34,124 nucleotides of DNA, from the NCBI GenBank assembly GCA_026707935.1, contig JAPOVX010000116.1:1-34124 (forward strand), written 5' to 3'. The translations under genes were made by a program, and so were the position numbers. This DNA comes from Paracoccaceae bacterium (GTDB lineage: Bacteria; Pseudomonadota; Alphaproteobacteria; Rhodobacterales; Rhodobacteraceae). The notes beneath the pieces were generated by a model. The model worked only from the letters and a program-made list of their open reading frames with translations. It did no database searches and was not told the origin of the DNA. Shown here piece after piece: positions 1-7,304 of this stretch. Position 1 is the stretch's first letter. Each line of letters starts with the position of its first letter.

Positions 1-1
1 G

Positions 2-208
2 CAACTCATGCAGACAGAGTACATCTACCCTACCATCGCTGATCGGACGTCACCCAAGGAGTGGGAGGAAAACAACCGACCTGGTCTTCTCGATTCTGCA
101 ATTCGCCGTAAGCAGGAAATCCTGTCCCAGACGCCTACTGCACGACTCCCTCCGGATCTGGACGCCAGGATTCGCAAAGACTTTCGGATTCATCTGCCTC
201 CGACGTAA
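2..208 (+). CDS. Trimethylamine methyltransferase (MttB)-family protein, C-terminal fragment
   Basis: This is the last 68 codons of a gene that begins left of the window. The frame is open from the first bases and ends at TAA 206-208. The pattern Y-x-YP-x-x-ADR-x-x-P-x-x-WE near residues 7-22 of the fragment, followed by a charged helix and a D-x-x-IR-x-x-F-x-I-x-LP ending, matches my recollection of the C-terminus of MttB-family corrinoid methyltransferases. These use a TIM-barrel to move a methyl group from trimethylamine, glycine betaine or related amines to a corrinoid protein. Whether this copy has pyrrolysine, and its substrate, cannot be told because the active site lies outside the window. 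It converges on the aldolase gene that ends at 409. A methyl-amine role would suit the neighbouring catabolic genes, but this is inference. Confidence 0.72.
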   Translation, partial: QLMQTEYIYPTIADRTSPKEWEENNRPGLLDSAIRRKQEILSQTPTARLPPDLDARIRKDFRIHLPPT

Positions 209-314
209 CCCGCTCTTCCCGGAATGGCAGGCACGACGGGATTTCATTGGCTGGAGATGTCGCTGGCCCTTGAAATCTAACGAAGACGGCCGAAACAGCA
301 TCCCGGCGAAGATA

Positions 315-348
315 CGACTTGCCCGGCGTTGGCGACACCTGCAAGTCG
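315..348. repeat. Inverted repeat in the convergent gap after the MttB-family gene
   Basis: CGACTTGC at 315-322 is repeated as its exact reverse complement at 341-348, with an 18-base spacer. It lies between two convergent genes (stops at 208 and 409), where a transcription-end structure would be expected. There is no T-run on either side, so it is not a canonical intrinsic terminator, and it may be chance. Confidence 0.3.
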
Positions 349-408
349 ACTGCTTGACCGGCCGCCCGCACGCGGCGGTACATAACCGGCGACCAGTCCC
401 GTATTGTA

Positions 409-1182
409 CTATCCGACGACAGTACGGAGGTCACGCGCAACTCCGGAAACGGCCTTGGCCAGAATACCGAGATCGGTACCAACGGCCAGAAAGTTCGCGC
501 CCCATCCGACGTATTTCCTGGCCGCTTCGGCGCCGCCCACATAAATTCCGGCAGATCTACCTGCGTTTCGAATTTGCTTCAGTGCCTTCTCAATCGCTTC
601 TTGTACATCGGGATGCCCGGGATTCCCGAGATGACCCATGTCGGCCGAGAGGTCGGAAGGACCAACGAAAAGGCAGTCGACTCCGTTGACTTCAAGCAAC
701 GCATCCAGGTTATCCAGGGCGATTTGGCTTTCGATCTGGATGATCAGGCAGGCCTCTTGGTTGGCCGTCGACAGGTAGTCCGCATTCAGCCCGAACTGGC
801 CTGCACGGGTTCCCGACGCAACACCTCGAATTCCGTCTGGCGGATAACGCATGGCGCGGACCATTGCTGAAGCGTACTCTGAAGATTCTACCATAGGCAC
901 CATGAGTGTTTGCGCACCGGCGTCCATGAATTGCTTGATGACGTGGTTTTGTCCTTCCACCACCCTCACGACCGCGGGAACACCCGTCGCGTCGAGCGCG
1001 ACCAGTTGATCGCGAACGGAAAGTACGTCGTTTGTTGAATGTTCGCTGTCCACGACGATCCAGTCGAAGCCGGCGTGGCCCAGGAGCTCAGCCGCAAGTG
1101 GAGAACCGAGGCTATGAAACAGTCCGACGCTCGGTTTTCCCTCGCGTAGCATGCGTTTGAGCAGGTTGATCCTGGCAGGCAT
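409..1182 (-). CDS. HpcH/HpaI-family aldolase/citrate lyase (class II pyruvate aldolase)
   Basis: The predicted protein has 257 residues, the normal size for the HpcH/HpaI (2-keto-3-deoxy acid aldolase) family, which reversibly splits 2-oxo-4-hydroxy acids into pyruvate and an aldehyde using a divalent metal. Visible signatures are WIVVDSEHS near the N-terminus, an arginine in VVRVVEG, the GAQTLMVPMV strand, YPPDGIRGV, then IIQIES (metal-binding Glu) and FVGPSDLSADMG (metal-binding Asp). I chose ATG at 1182 because GGGAGAGA lies just upstream of it on the minus strand; an in-frame TTG at 1197 would add five residues but has no such site. It is the last gene of the minus-strand group that begins with the LysR regulator. 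The aldehyde substrate cannot be deduced; it could act downstream of the divergent operon at 2659-7304. Confidence 0.9.
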   Translation of the reverse strand: MPARINLLKRMLREGKPSVGLFHSLGSPLAAELLGHAGFDWIVVDSEHSTNDVLSVRDQLVALDATGVPAVVRVVEGQNHVIKQFMDAGAQTLMVPMVESSEYASAMVRAMRYPPDGIRGVASGTRAGQFGLNADYLSTANQEACLIIQIESQIALDNLDALLEVNGVDCLFVGPSDLSADMGHLGNPGHPDVQEAIEKALKQIRNAGRSAGIYVGGAEAARKYVGWGANFLAVGTDLGILAKAVSGVARDLRTVVG

Positions 1183-1438
1183 GCGATTCTCTCCCAAATG
1201 TGATCGGATTTTGCCTTTTGGTACTTCTGTCAGCGATCCATGTCGTTGGCGTCCAGGAACCGGTCGTCGATTGTTCTGGTTTCGCCGACCCGGTCAGCAG
1301 GTCAGACACGCAATGCCGATCCACCGACAGTTCGGGGGCGACTTCGTCTTCAAGAACGACCCTCGGTGGTCGCCCCTGACCGACTGTGTCGCGGCACGCT
1401 CTCTTGACGATTTTTGGGGCTGATACAAGGCCGTAATC

Positions 1439-1588
1439 TCACGCAAGGGCAAAACTTGCCGACTCTGCCATCAAGAAACCACCGGTTTCTTCGAAAAACC
1501 GTTCCAGCGCGTCCTTTGGCAGAACAGCAATTGGACCCATCGTCCACTTGATGCAGGTCGGTTGTGCGGTCAGACCGGGCTGAGTCAT
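1439..1588 (-). pseudogene. Small ORF (49 codons), possible 5' part of a decayed gene
   Basis: An ATG at 1588 is preceded by GAGGAACAG, a plausible ribosome binding site, and opens 49 codons ending at TGA 1441-1439. The peptide (MTQPGLTAQP..., ending ...AESASFALA) has natural-looking composition. Directly after the TGA the same frame stays open with no further stop down to 1112, reading DYGLVSAPKIVKRACRD and onward, so a single CGA-to-TGA change could have split a longer gene. It lies 78 bases behind the LysR gene, on the same strand. I do not recognise a family. It may be a genuine small gene, a pseudogene, or chance. The rest of the stretch from 1183 to 1438 holds no other gene I can support. 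Confidence 0.3.
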
Positions 1589-1666
1589 CTGTTCCTCGAT
1601 CGAGAGGCTTCAGATCTCAGCAATTGTGAAGAACGCGCATAACGCCGGGACAGGCAGGCCCCGCGA

Positions 1667-2548
1667 TCAAAGGTCATCACCGGACGTCTCTTTCTCGATC
1701 CAGTGCAGAAACGCATCGGAGGCCGGGGTCCGGGCATGGGTTGCCGGCGGAAGAAGAAAGTATCCCTCCCTCAACGGTGCGGTGTGCTCAAACGGACGGA
1801 CGAGGTCACCCTTCTCGAGCAGATTCAAGACGAGCGAATCGTGGGCCATCGTGATGCCTGCGCCACTCAGCGCCGCCGTGATCGCGATCACGAAGGTCGA
1901 AGTCAGGTTTATTTCACCGTCCCGGGTAAACTCTTTGCCCTGTGTCTTGAACCAGTTCCCCCAGGTGCCGGTAATACCGGCGCAGTCGAACAGGGTAGCC
2001 GATTGCAGATCGAAGGCTTCACTGCAATAGCCAGGCGCGCAAACGGGAAAAAACCGTTCGTCGGCAAGGCGGACCGCCGCTTCGGACATTTCTTCGCCCC
2101 TCCCAAATCGGATTTCGACGGACGCGTTTGCCGCATGGCGCTCGGGGTCCCAAATCGGGGTCACGATGTTGAGCACGAGCCAAGGATACATCGAATAGAG
2201 CCGATCCAGGCGCGGCGCGAGCCAGAACACGGAAAAGGCCATGTTGCATTGAAGGGTCATGTTTCGACCCCGGTCTCCCCCCGTAAATGCCCTGGTGCTG
2301 CTGGCTATCAGGTCGAAGGCCTCTCGAAGGCCGGGAAGGTAATTCGCACCATCTTCGGTCAACTCCAGGGTTCGTGTTTTACGGATGAACAGGTCGCGGC
2401 CAAGAAAGGACTCGAGGCGTCGAACATGCTGTGAAACGGCGGACTGGGTCAGGTTCAACTCGGTCGCTGCGCGGGTGAAGCTGAGGTGCCGCGCCGTGAC
2501 CTCGAAGGCGCGCAGCCAGGTGAGAGGCGGGAGTCGGGAGATCGTCAT
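1667..2548 (-). CDS. LysR-family transcriptional regulator (GcvA-like)
   Basis: The protein has 293 residues, typical of LysR regulators. Residues about 6-65 form the winged helix-turn-helix: LTWLRAFEVTARHLSFTRAA, then LNLTQSAVSQHVRRLES and FLGRDLFIRKTRTLELTEDG. The rest is the periplasmic-binding-protein-like effector domain. The opening LPPLTWLRAFE and the overall pattern are closest to the GcvA/AmpR-like branch. It is transcribed away from the class II aldolase operon that starts at 2659, the classical arrangement for a LysR protein controlling its divergent neighbour and itself. A LysR-type box lies 21-41 bases upstream of its start codon. The effector is probably a substrate or intermediate of the adjacent pathway; this is inference. 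Confidence 0.93.
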   Translation of the reverse strand: MTISRLPPLTWLRAFEVTARHLSFTRAATELNLTQSAVSQHVRRLESFLGRDLFIRKTRTLELTEDGANYLPGLREAFDLIASSTRAFTGGDRGRNMTLQCNMAFSVFWLAPRLDRLYSMYPWLVLNIVTPIWDPERHAANASVEIRFGRGEEMSEAAVRLADERFFPVCAPGYCSEAFDLQSATLFDCAGITGTWGNWFKTQGKEFTRDGEINLTSTFVIAITAALSGAGITMAHDSLVLNLLEKGDLVRPFEHTAPLREGYFLLPPATHARTPASDAFLHWIEKETSGDDL

Positions 2549-2568
2549 CCTTGTCCATTACGCATGTA

Positions 2569-2589
2569 TTAATTTTTCTAATTGATTAA
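2569..2589. promoter_or_regulatory. LysR-type operator box, TTAAT-N11-ATTAA
   Basis: TTAAT at 2569-2573 and ATTAA at 2585-2589 form a perfect 5-base dyad with exactly 11 bases between the arms, fitting the T-N11-A consensus of LysR regulators. It stands in a markedly AT-rich stretch of otherwise GC-rich DNA, between the LysR start (2548) and the divergent operon. It is the likely binding site of the adjacent LysR protein. Confidence 0.62.
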
Positions 2590-2658
2590 CCGAAAAATCA
2601 TTGTTTGTCAGCCACCATCATACCTGAAAGAAAGTGTCGCCAGGCACGGGAGGCAGGT

Positions 2659-3414
2659 GTGCGACAGGTAGCGCAAATCGAAAACCTCACTCACTGGACC
2701 GAGCGCACCGACCTTGCCGCGGCCTCCCGCTGGACTGCTCGGCTTAACATGCACGAGGCGGTAGCGAATCATTTCAGCCTGACGGTCAGCGACGATGGCA
2801 AATGGTTTCTGATGAACCCCAATCAGCGGCACTTTAGCCGGATCAAGGCCTCGGACCTGTTACTTCTCGATTCCGACAATCCCGCCACGATGAACCAGCC
2901 CGGGGCCCCCGATCCCACCGCGTGGGGCCTGCACGGATCGATTCACCGGCAGGTGCCTCACGCCCGTTGCGTGATGCATGTTCATTCGATCCATGCCACG
3001 GTGCTCGCCTGCCTGAAGGACAGCACGCTGCTACCGATCGACCAGAATACCGCGACGTTCTACGGCCGTACCGTGGTGGATGAATGCTTTGGCGGTCTCG
3101 CCTTCGAAGAAGAAGGTGCGCGCTGCGCCAAGATGCTGTTCGACCCGAAGGTGAAGGTGATGATCATGGGCAACCACGGTGTATTGGTGATCGGCAGCGG
3201 CGTCGCCGACACGTTCAACAGGCTCTACTACTTCGAGCGTGCGGCCGAGACCTATGTTCGCGCCCTTCAGACCGGCAAGCCGCTCCGTGTGCTCAGCCAC
3301 GAGATCGCGGAAAAGGCCGCCCGGGAACTCGATAATTATCCCGATCAAGCCGAACGGCATCTGACCGAACTGAAAGCGATCCTGGATGACGAAGGATCGG
3401 ACTACGCGAGCTGA
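2659..3414 (+). CDS. Class II aldolase/adducin-family protein
   Basis: With the GTG start at 2659 the protein has 251 residues. I prefer that start because GGGAGG lies five bases upstream; a TTG at 2605 would add 18 residues without a clear ribosome site. The family includes L-fuculose-phosphate aldolase, related epimerases and decarboxylases that use a zinc ion to stabilise an enediolate. Putative zinc ligands are H107 and H109 in CVMHVHSIHA and H173 in GNHGVLVIG. The N-terminal half keeps the family fold signals (N-H-F-S near 'EAVANHFSL', then 'LMNPNQRHFSRIKASDLLLLD'). It is the first gene of a tight operon: the next gene begins nine bases after its stop. It probably acts on a hydroxy-acid or sugar-acid intermediate; the true substrate is not evident. 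Control by the adjacent LysR protein is likely. Confidence 0.88.
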   Translation: MRQVAQIENLTHWTERTDLAAASRWTARLNMHEAVANHFSLTVSDDGKWFLMNPNQRHFSRIKASDLLLLDSDNPATMNQPGAPDPTAWGLHGSIHRQVPHARCVMHVHSIHATVLACLKDSTLLPIDQNTATFYGRTVVDECFGGLAFEEEGARCAKMLFDPKVKVMIMGNHGVLVIGSGVADTFNRLYYFERAAETYVRALQTGKPLRVLSHEIAEKAARELDNYPDQAERHLTELKAILDDEGSDYAS

Positions 3415-3423
3415 AGACTGCCG

Positions 3424-4452
3424 ATGCCCAGTTACGTTCCTACGAATGCCGCCTCGTCCGGTGTTCGACTCGACAAGAAAACCCTCAAGCAGATCGCCGC
3501 CCGCTCGGATCGACCGGGGTTGCGGCACCTGGCGAAATGGACACTATCGCTCGTTCTTACCGGTGCCCTGGTCTGGGCCAGCTTGGGCACCCTTTGGGTT
3601 TGGCCCGCCATGTTCGTCCATGGCGTGTTTCTGACGGTGCCCTCCTACGCCTTCAGTCACGAAACCGCCCACGGTACCGCTTTTCGCAGCCGTTGGCTGA
3701 ACGAGGCGGTCCTTTGGATCACGTCGCTGCTATACATGGAAGAACCACTCCATCGTCGCTACACGCATACCAACCACCACACCCATACATGGCATGTGGG
3801 CAAGGACAGCCAGATGCCCTTCGACACGCCGATGGGAATCGGGGGGTGGCTGACCGAAATCACCGGCTTGGGGCTCTTGCGTTTTCACGTCCAGGTGTTC
3901 CTTCACCTTGCGACCAAGCACTACACCGACACGATGCGGATGGTGACACCCGAAGAGGAATTCCCCAAAATGACCCGGAACGCACGAATGATGCTGGCCA
4001 TCTACACCGTGATTGCCGCGGCCCTCTTCGCGGGTATTTGGTGGCCGTTCTGGTTTCTTGTCATCCCGCGTGTCCTTGGCGCGCCGGTAATGCTCCTGTT
4101 TACGCTTCTACAGCACGTCGAGTTGCAGGAAGACTCGCCCTCGATCCTCGAAAGCACGCGCTCGTTCCAGGGCAACTGGCTGGCCAATTTCCTCTACATG
4201 AACATGAACAACCACGTGGAGCACCACCTTTACCCGCAGGTGCCCTTCCATGCCCTGCCCGACCTCGCCCGCGCCGTAGAGGTGCAGGTGCCCGCGCCTG
4301 ACCCCGGCTTCATCCGCACGAACTGTGAAGTCTTCCTGGTGGTACTACGCCGTACCCTGGGCCTGTCCACCAAGGCTCCCAGCATCCGCCAAGCGCCGCA
4401 CATGGTCACCTCCGGCGGCCCGGTAGTCATGGTCGCGCAAAGGACAATGTGA
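3424..4452 (+). CDS. Fatty-acid-desaturase-superfamily di-iron membrane oxygenase, MocD-like
   Basis: The protein of 342 residues has all three histidine boxes of the membrane desaturase/hydroxylase superfamily: HETAH at 79-83, HTNHH at 115-119 and HVEHH at 264-268. Hydrophobic segments lie at about 40-75, 95-105 and 190-230. Such enzymes bind two irons and use O2 with electrons from a ferredoxin. The nearest named relative I can suggest is MocD, which with the Rieske-type ferredoxin MocE is implicated in rhizopine O-demethylation in rhizobia; a Rieske ferredoxin of that type is encoded at 6990. A role in hydroxylating or demethylating a small substrate is therefore more likely than lipid desaturation, but this is inference. 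It lies nine bases after the aldolase and one base before the PanB-like gene. Confidence 0.85.
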   Translation: MPSYVPTNAASSGVRLDKKTLKQIAARSDRPGLRHLAKWTLSLVLTGALVWASLGTLWVWPAMFVHGVFLTVPSYAFSHETAHGTAFRSRWLNEAVLWITSLLYMEEPLHRRYTHTNHHTHTWHVGKDSQMPFDTPMGIGGWLTEITGLGLLRFHVQVFLHLATKHYTDTMRMVTPEEEFPKMTRNARMMLAIYTVIAAALFAGIWWPFWFLVIPRVLGAPVMLLFTLLQHVELQEDSPSILESTRSFQGNWLANFLYMNMNNHVEHHLYPQVPFHALPDLARAVEVQVPAPDPGFIRTNCEVFLVVLRRTLGLSTKAPSIRQAPHMVTSGGPVVMVAQRTM

Positions 4453-4453
4453 C

Positions 4454-5302
4454 ATGAGGAGGGTCTACGACTTCAGCCGCAAACCGGCCCGGCGGAATTA
4501 CACGGTCGCCGACCTGCGTGCCCTCAAGGGGTCGGGCCGCAAACTCTCGATGGCCAATCCGGCCAACAACGACGAACTGCACGCCTGTGTTGAAGCTGGG
4601 ATCGACCTTTTCGTGGTTGACGCCGATCAGATCGAGGATCTGCGACAGATCGCGCCAACCCACTTCACCGGCGTCGGCTCCACATGGGCGCAATTCGGTT
4701 CCGACGACGAAATCGTCGCCCATGCCTATGAAGCGATGCGCAGGGGCGCGGACATGTACTACACGCTCCGCTCCTACGAAGTCATGGAGCGGATGGCGCG
4801 CGATGGCATCCCGGTGCAAAGCCATATCGGTCTGATTCCCACTTTCAGCCACTACTGCGGAGGCTTGCGCGGTTGGGGCCGAAGGGCAGACGAGGCGATC
4901 AGGGTCTGGAAGACACTGAAGCGCATGGAGGATGCGGGTGTCTTCGCTGTCGAGGTGGAATGCGTTGCCGAAGAGGTGCTAGAGGCGGTCAATGAAAAAA
5001 CCACCGTCGTCACTTTCTCCCTCGGTTCCGGCATGGCGGGCGATGCAATCTTTTCTTTCGTAGCCGATATCTGCGGTGAGGCGGGCGAAGAGGACAAGCC
5101 CCCCAGGCACGCCCATGCCTTCGGCAACCTGGGTCCGTTACACAAGCAAATTCGCGAAGAACGCGTTTCCGCGCTCGGGCAGTTCCACCGCGAGGTCGTG
5201 GCTGGAAACTTCCCCTACGCCGAAACCAGCATCGGCATGCACCCGGGCGAGAAAGAGAAGTTCCTTGAGGCACTTGAAAAGTGGAATCCGGCACACCAAT
5301 GA
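4454..5302 (+). CDS. PanB-fold (ketopantoate hydroxymethyltransferase-like) protein with altered active site
   Basis: The protein of 282 residues follows the PEP/pyruvate TIM-barrel pattern of 3-methyl-2-oxobutanoate hydroxymethyltransferase (PanB), most clearly in GIPVQSHIGLIPTFSHYCGG, then the LKRMEDAGVFAVEVECVAEEV stretch containing the equivalent of the PanB catalytic glutamate, and SLGSGMAGDAIFSFVADICG. But canonical PanB features are missing: the GDS-LGM metal-site loop reads VVDADQIEDL, the D-x-PFGSY segment reads VGSTWAQFGS, and the K-x-EGG segment after GADM reads YYTLRSY. It is therefore probably not a pantothenate enzyme but a paralogue making or breaking a C-C bond on another 2-oxo acid, or a related reaction. 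The context in a catabolic operon supports that. Its ATG is one base after the preceding stop, and its TGA overlaps the next ATG. Confidence 0.8.
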   Translation: MRRVYDFSRKPARRNYTVADLRALKGSGRKLSMANPANNDELHACVEAGIDLFVVDADQIEDLRQIAPTHFTGVGSTWAQFGSDDEIVAHAYEAMRRGADMYYTLRSYEVMERMARDGIPVQSHIGLIPTFSHYCGGLRGWGRRADEAIRVWKTLKRMEDAGVFAVEVECVAEEVLEAVNEKTTVVTFSLGSGMAGDAIFSFVADICGEAGEEDKPPRHAHAFGNLGPLHKQIREERVSALGQFHREVVAGNFPYAETSIGMHPGEKEKFLEALEKWNPAHQ

Positions 5303-6600
5303 ACGACGCGATGGATTACAGCCGCGCCTTCCCGGCCAAACCGCAACCGTTGACCTTGGAAGAGGCAGCCAGGATTACACCGCCGATGCAGGCGGTGGAT
5401 ACGGAGGGCATGATCGATGTGCCCCGCATGCGGCGCTACCGGCAAGACCGGTTGCGCGAACAGGTCGTCAAACAGGGTTTCGACGCGATCATCCTGGTCG
5501 AACCGCTGTCGATCCGTTACGCCACCGGCGTGCGCAACTGCGCGCTGTTCCAGATGCACATCCAGGCAGGCTATCTCTTCATACCCGCCGAAGGGCCTGT
5601 GATCCATTTCGACAACGCGCCGGGACACACGTCCGGCAGTCAGCTGGAAACCATCGACGAAAACCGGGCCGACGTCCTGCCGCTCTCCTATATGTTCGCG
5701 GGCTCTCGCCACCAGGAATGGGCGTCCCGCTGGTCCGAGCAGATGGAAGACCTGATCCGCATCCATTGCGGGCAGGGAAGAAAACGGGTCGGCATCGAAC
5801 GCTCCGGATTCCATTCCGGGCAGGCGCTGGTGGCAAAGGGGCACGAAGTGGGGGACGCAGCCCCCGTCCTGGCCATGGCCCGAAAAATCAAGAGCCCGGA
5901 AGAAATCCTCGCAATGAACCTGACCATTGCCGTGGCCGAGGACGGCATGACGCGGATGCGGGATTCCTTGCGCAACGGGGTGACGGAACAAGAGCTCTGG
6001 GCGCTCATGTGGTCGGCCTTGATCGAAGGCGGCGGCGAGTGGTTGGACTACCGGCTGCTGGCCTCGGGCGAGCGTACCAATCCCTGGCAGCAGGAGGCAT
6101 CCAGCCGGATGATCCGCGCGGGCGATTTGGTGGTTTTCGACTGCGGCATGGTCGGCCCGTTCAGCTATGGCGGCGACATCTCCCGCGCCTACCACTGCGG
6201 TCCGGGGCTCCCGTCGGACTACCAGAAGAAGCTCTACTCGATCGCTCATGATGAGGTGATGGCGAATACCCAGCTGGTGAAAGCCGGCGCGGCATTTTCC
6301 GATATCGCCCGCTCCCGTTACATCCCGCCGGCGGGGTTTGGTGATCAACTCTACCCTTGCATGATGCACGGCATCGGCATGGCGGACGAATGGCCTGCGA
6401 TTCTTCATTCTCCCGACCATTCCGAGTTCTTTGACGGTGAACTGGAGGCGGGCATGGTGATGTGCGTCGAAAGCTACATCGGTGAGGTCGGCGGCATCGA
6501 GGGCGTCAAACTCGAGGACCAGGTTCTCGTGACCGATAGCGGCCCCATCGTCCTCAGCCGCTACCCGTTCGAATACAGCTTGCTCATGCGGGAATTCTGA
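5299..6600 (+). CDS. M24-family metalloenzyme, DddP-like (creatinase / Xaa-Pro peptidase fold)
   Basis: The start ATG at 5299 overlaps the stop of the preceding gene (ATGA) and gives 433 residues. The C-terminal pita-bread domain has all five metal ligands of family M24: D281 (VVFDCG), D293 (GGDISR), H357 (MMHGIG), E391 (CVES) and E406 (KLEDQ). The segments LLASGERTNPW, MHGIGMADEWP and KLEDQVLVT resemble the DMSP lyase DddP as I remember it, and D363 falls six residues after the ligand His, where DddP has its proposed catalytic Asp. However, the D-x-D motif of DddP is D-C-G here, so the second Asp is lost. It could be a DMSP lyase relative, an ectoine-hydrolase-like or creatinase-like amidohydrolase, or a new activity. 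Operon context argues for a catabolic enzyme rather than a peptidase. Confidence 0.85.
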   Translation: MNDAMDYSRAFPAKPQPLTLEEAARITPPMQAVDTEGMIDVPRMRRYRQDRLREQVVKQGFDAIILVEPLSIRYATGVRNCALFQMHIQAGYLFIPAEGPVIHFDNAPGHTSGSQLETIDENRADVLPLSYMFAGSRHQEWASRWSEQMEDLIRIHCGQGRKRVGIERSGFHSGQALVAKGHEVGDAAPVLAMARKIKSPEEILAMNLTIAVAEDGMTRMRDSLRNGVTEQELWALMWSALIEGGGEWLDYRLLASGERTNPWQQEASSRMIRAGDLVVFDCGMVGPFSYGGDISRAYHCGPGLPSDYQKKLYSIAHDEVMANTQLVKAGAAFSDIARSRYIPPAGFGDQLYPCMMHGIGMADEWPAILHSPDHSEFFDGELEAGMVMCVESYIGEVGGIEGVKLEDQVLVTDSGPIVLSRYPFEYSLLMREF

Positions 6601-6989
6601 GGTGGGCAAATGAACGACCCTTTGCAATTCTGCGTTCCGGGATGGCAAGCCGAAGGATTACGCTTCAAGCGCGGAGAAACCACGATCACCTCTGGCCCAA
6701 AGCCTGGATAGATGGGCCGCAACCAGGCTGCCATCGTTGTGGGCGCAAAGACGAGAGAATGTACTTTTTCCGGAACGAAACCTTCTCTCCGCATGTCCGC
6801 GCGGTTATTCAGAATGCAGTCATGGCCAAGATCCATCCCGAATGGATGGATCACGGAGCGCTTCTGCGATGCGGGGTTCCTTTCGCAGGATTGTTGCGTC
6901 TCCCGTTCCGACTGACCAGGGCCGTGCTTCTACACCGAACTCATCGCTCTCGGTGCGATGGCCCGTCAACAAAAGGAAAGATCCGACCA
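6601..6989 (+). other. 389-base gap in the operon without a convincing gene
   Basis: Between the M24 gene and the Rieske gene I see only one short candidate: ATG 6610 to TAG 6711, 33 codons, with AGGTGGG upstream and a peptide beginning MNDPLQFCVPGWQAEG. After that TAG the same frame stays open to 6915, starting MGRNQAAIVVGAKT, which faintly recalls the first strand of a Rossmann FAD/NAD domain, but the continuation is not protein-like. It may be the remnant of a lost gene, for example a ferredoxin reductase. This is speculative. Confidence 0.3.
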
Positions 6990-7304
6990 ATGACTCAGTG
7001 GATTGACGCCTGTGGAACGGAAGACATTGACGACAATGACCTGATCGCATGGGAATACGGCGGGCATGCCTATGCCATCTACAAAACCAGTAAGGGGTTC
7101 TTTGTCACCGATCTGATGTGCACTCATGAAGCAGAGAGCCTCGAATATGGTCTGGTTACGGACTGCGTGATCGAATGTCCCCTGCATGGTGGACGCTTTG
7201 ATATCTGCACGGGCAAGGCACTTTCTGCGCCGGTTAGCGTTGACCTCGGGACATATGCTGTAAGGGTGGATGGCAGTCGGGTGTTCGTACAAATCGAACG
7301 CTGA
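6990..7304 (+). CDS. Rieske-type 2Fe-2S ferredoxin, MocE-like
   Basis: The protein of 104 residues is a stand-alone Rieske domain. The cluster ligands are in CTH (C44, H46) and CPLH (C63, H66), separated by 16 residues as usual. ATG 6990 is preceded by AAGGAAAG; an open frame extends further upstream to 6642 but that part has no family signal. Soluble Rieske ferredoxins of this size pass electrons from a reductase to an oxygenase. The likely partner is the MocD-like di-iron oxygenase at 3424, as in the mocDE pair. No ferredoxin reductase is encoded in the window, so a reductase from elsewhere must serve. It is probably in the same transcription unit as the preceding operon despite the 389-base gap. 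Confidence 0.9.
   Translation: MTQWIDACGTEDIDDNDLIAWEYGGHAYAIYKTSKGFFVTDLMCTHEAESLEYGLVTDCVIECPLHGGRFDICTGKALSAPVSVDLGTYAVRVDGSRVFVQIER

Noticed and set aside
1439..1441. TGA as a selenocysteine codon
   Set aside because: No SECIS-like stem-loop was recognised downstream and no known selenoprotein motif surrounds it; mutation of a CGA codon is simpler.
2605..2658. TTG start for the class II aldolase
   Set aside because: There is no ribosome site before it, whereas GGGAGG lies five bases before GTG 2659.
5215..6648. 477-codon open frame on the minus strand across the M24 gene
   Set aside because: It is antisense to a gene with all M24 ligands, has no family signal, and its length is explained by GC-rich third positions of the plus-strand gene.
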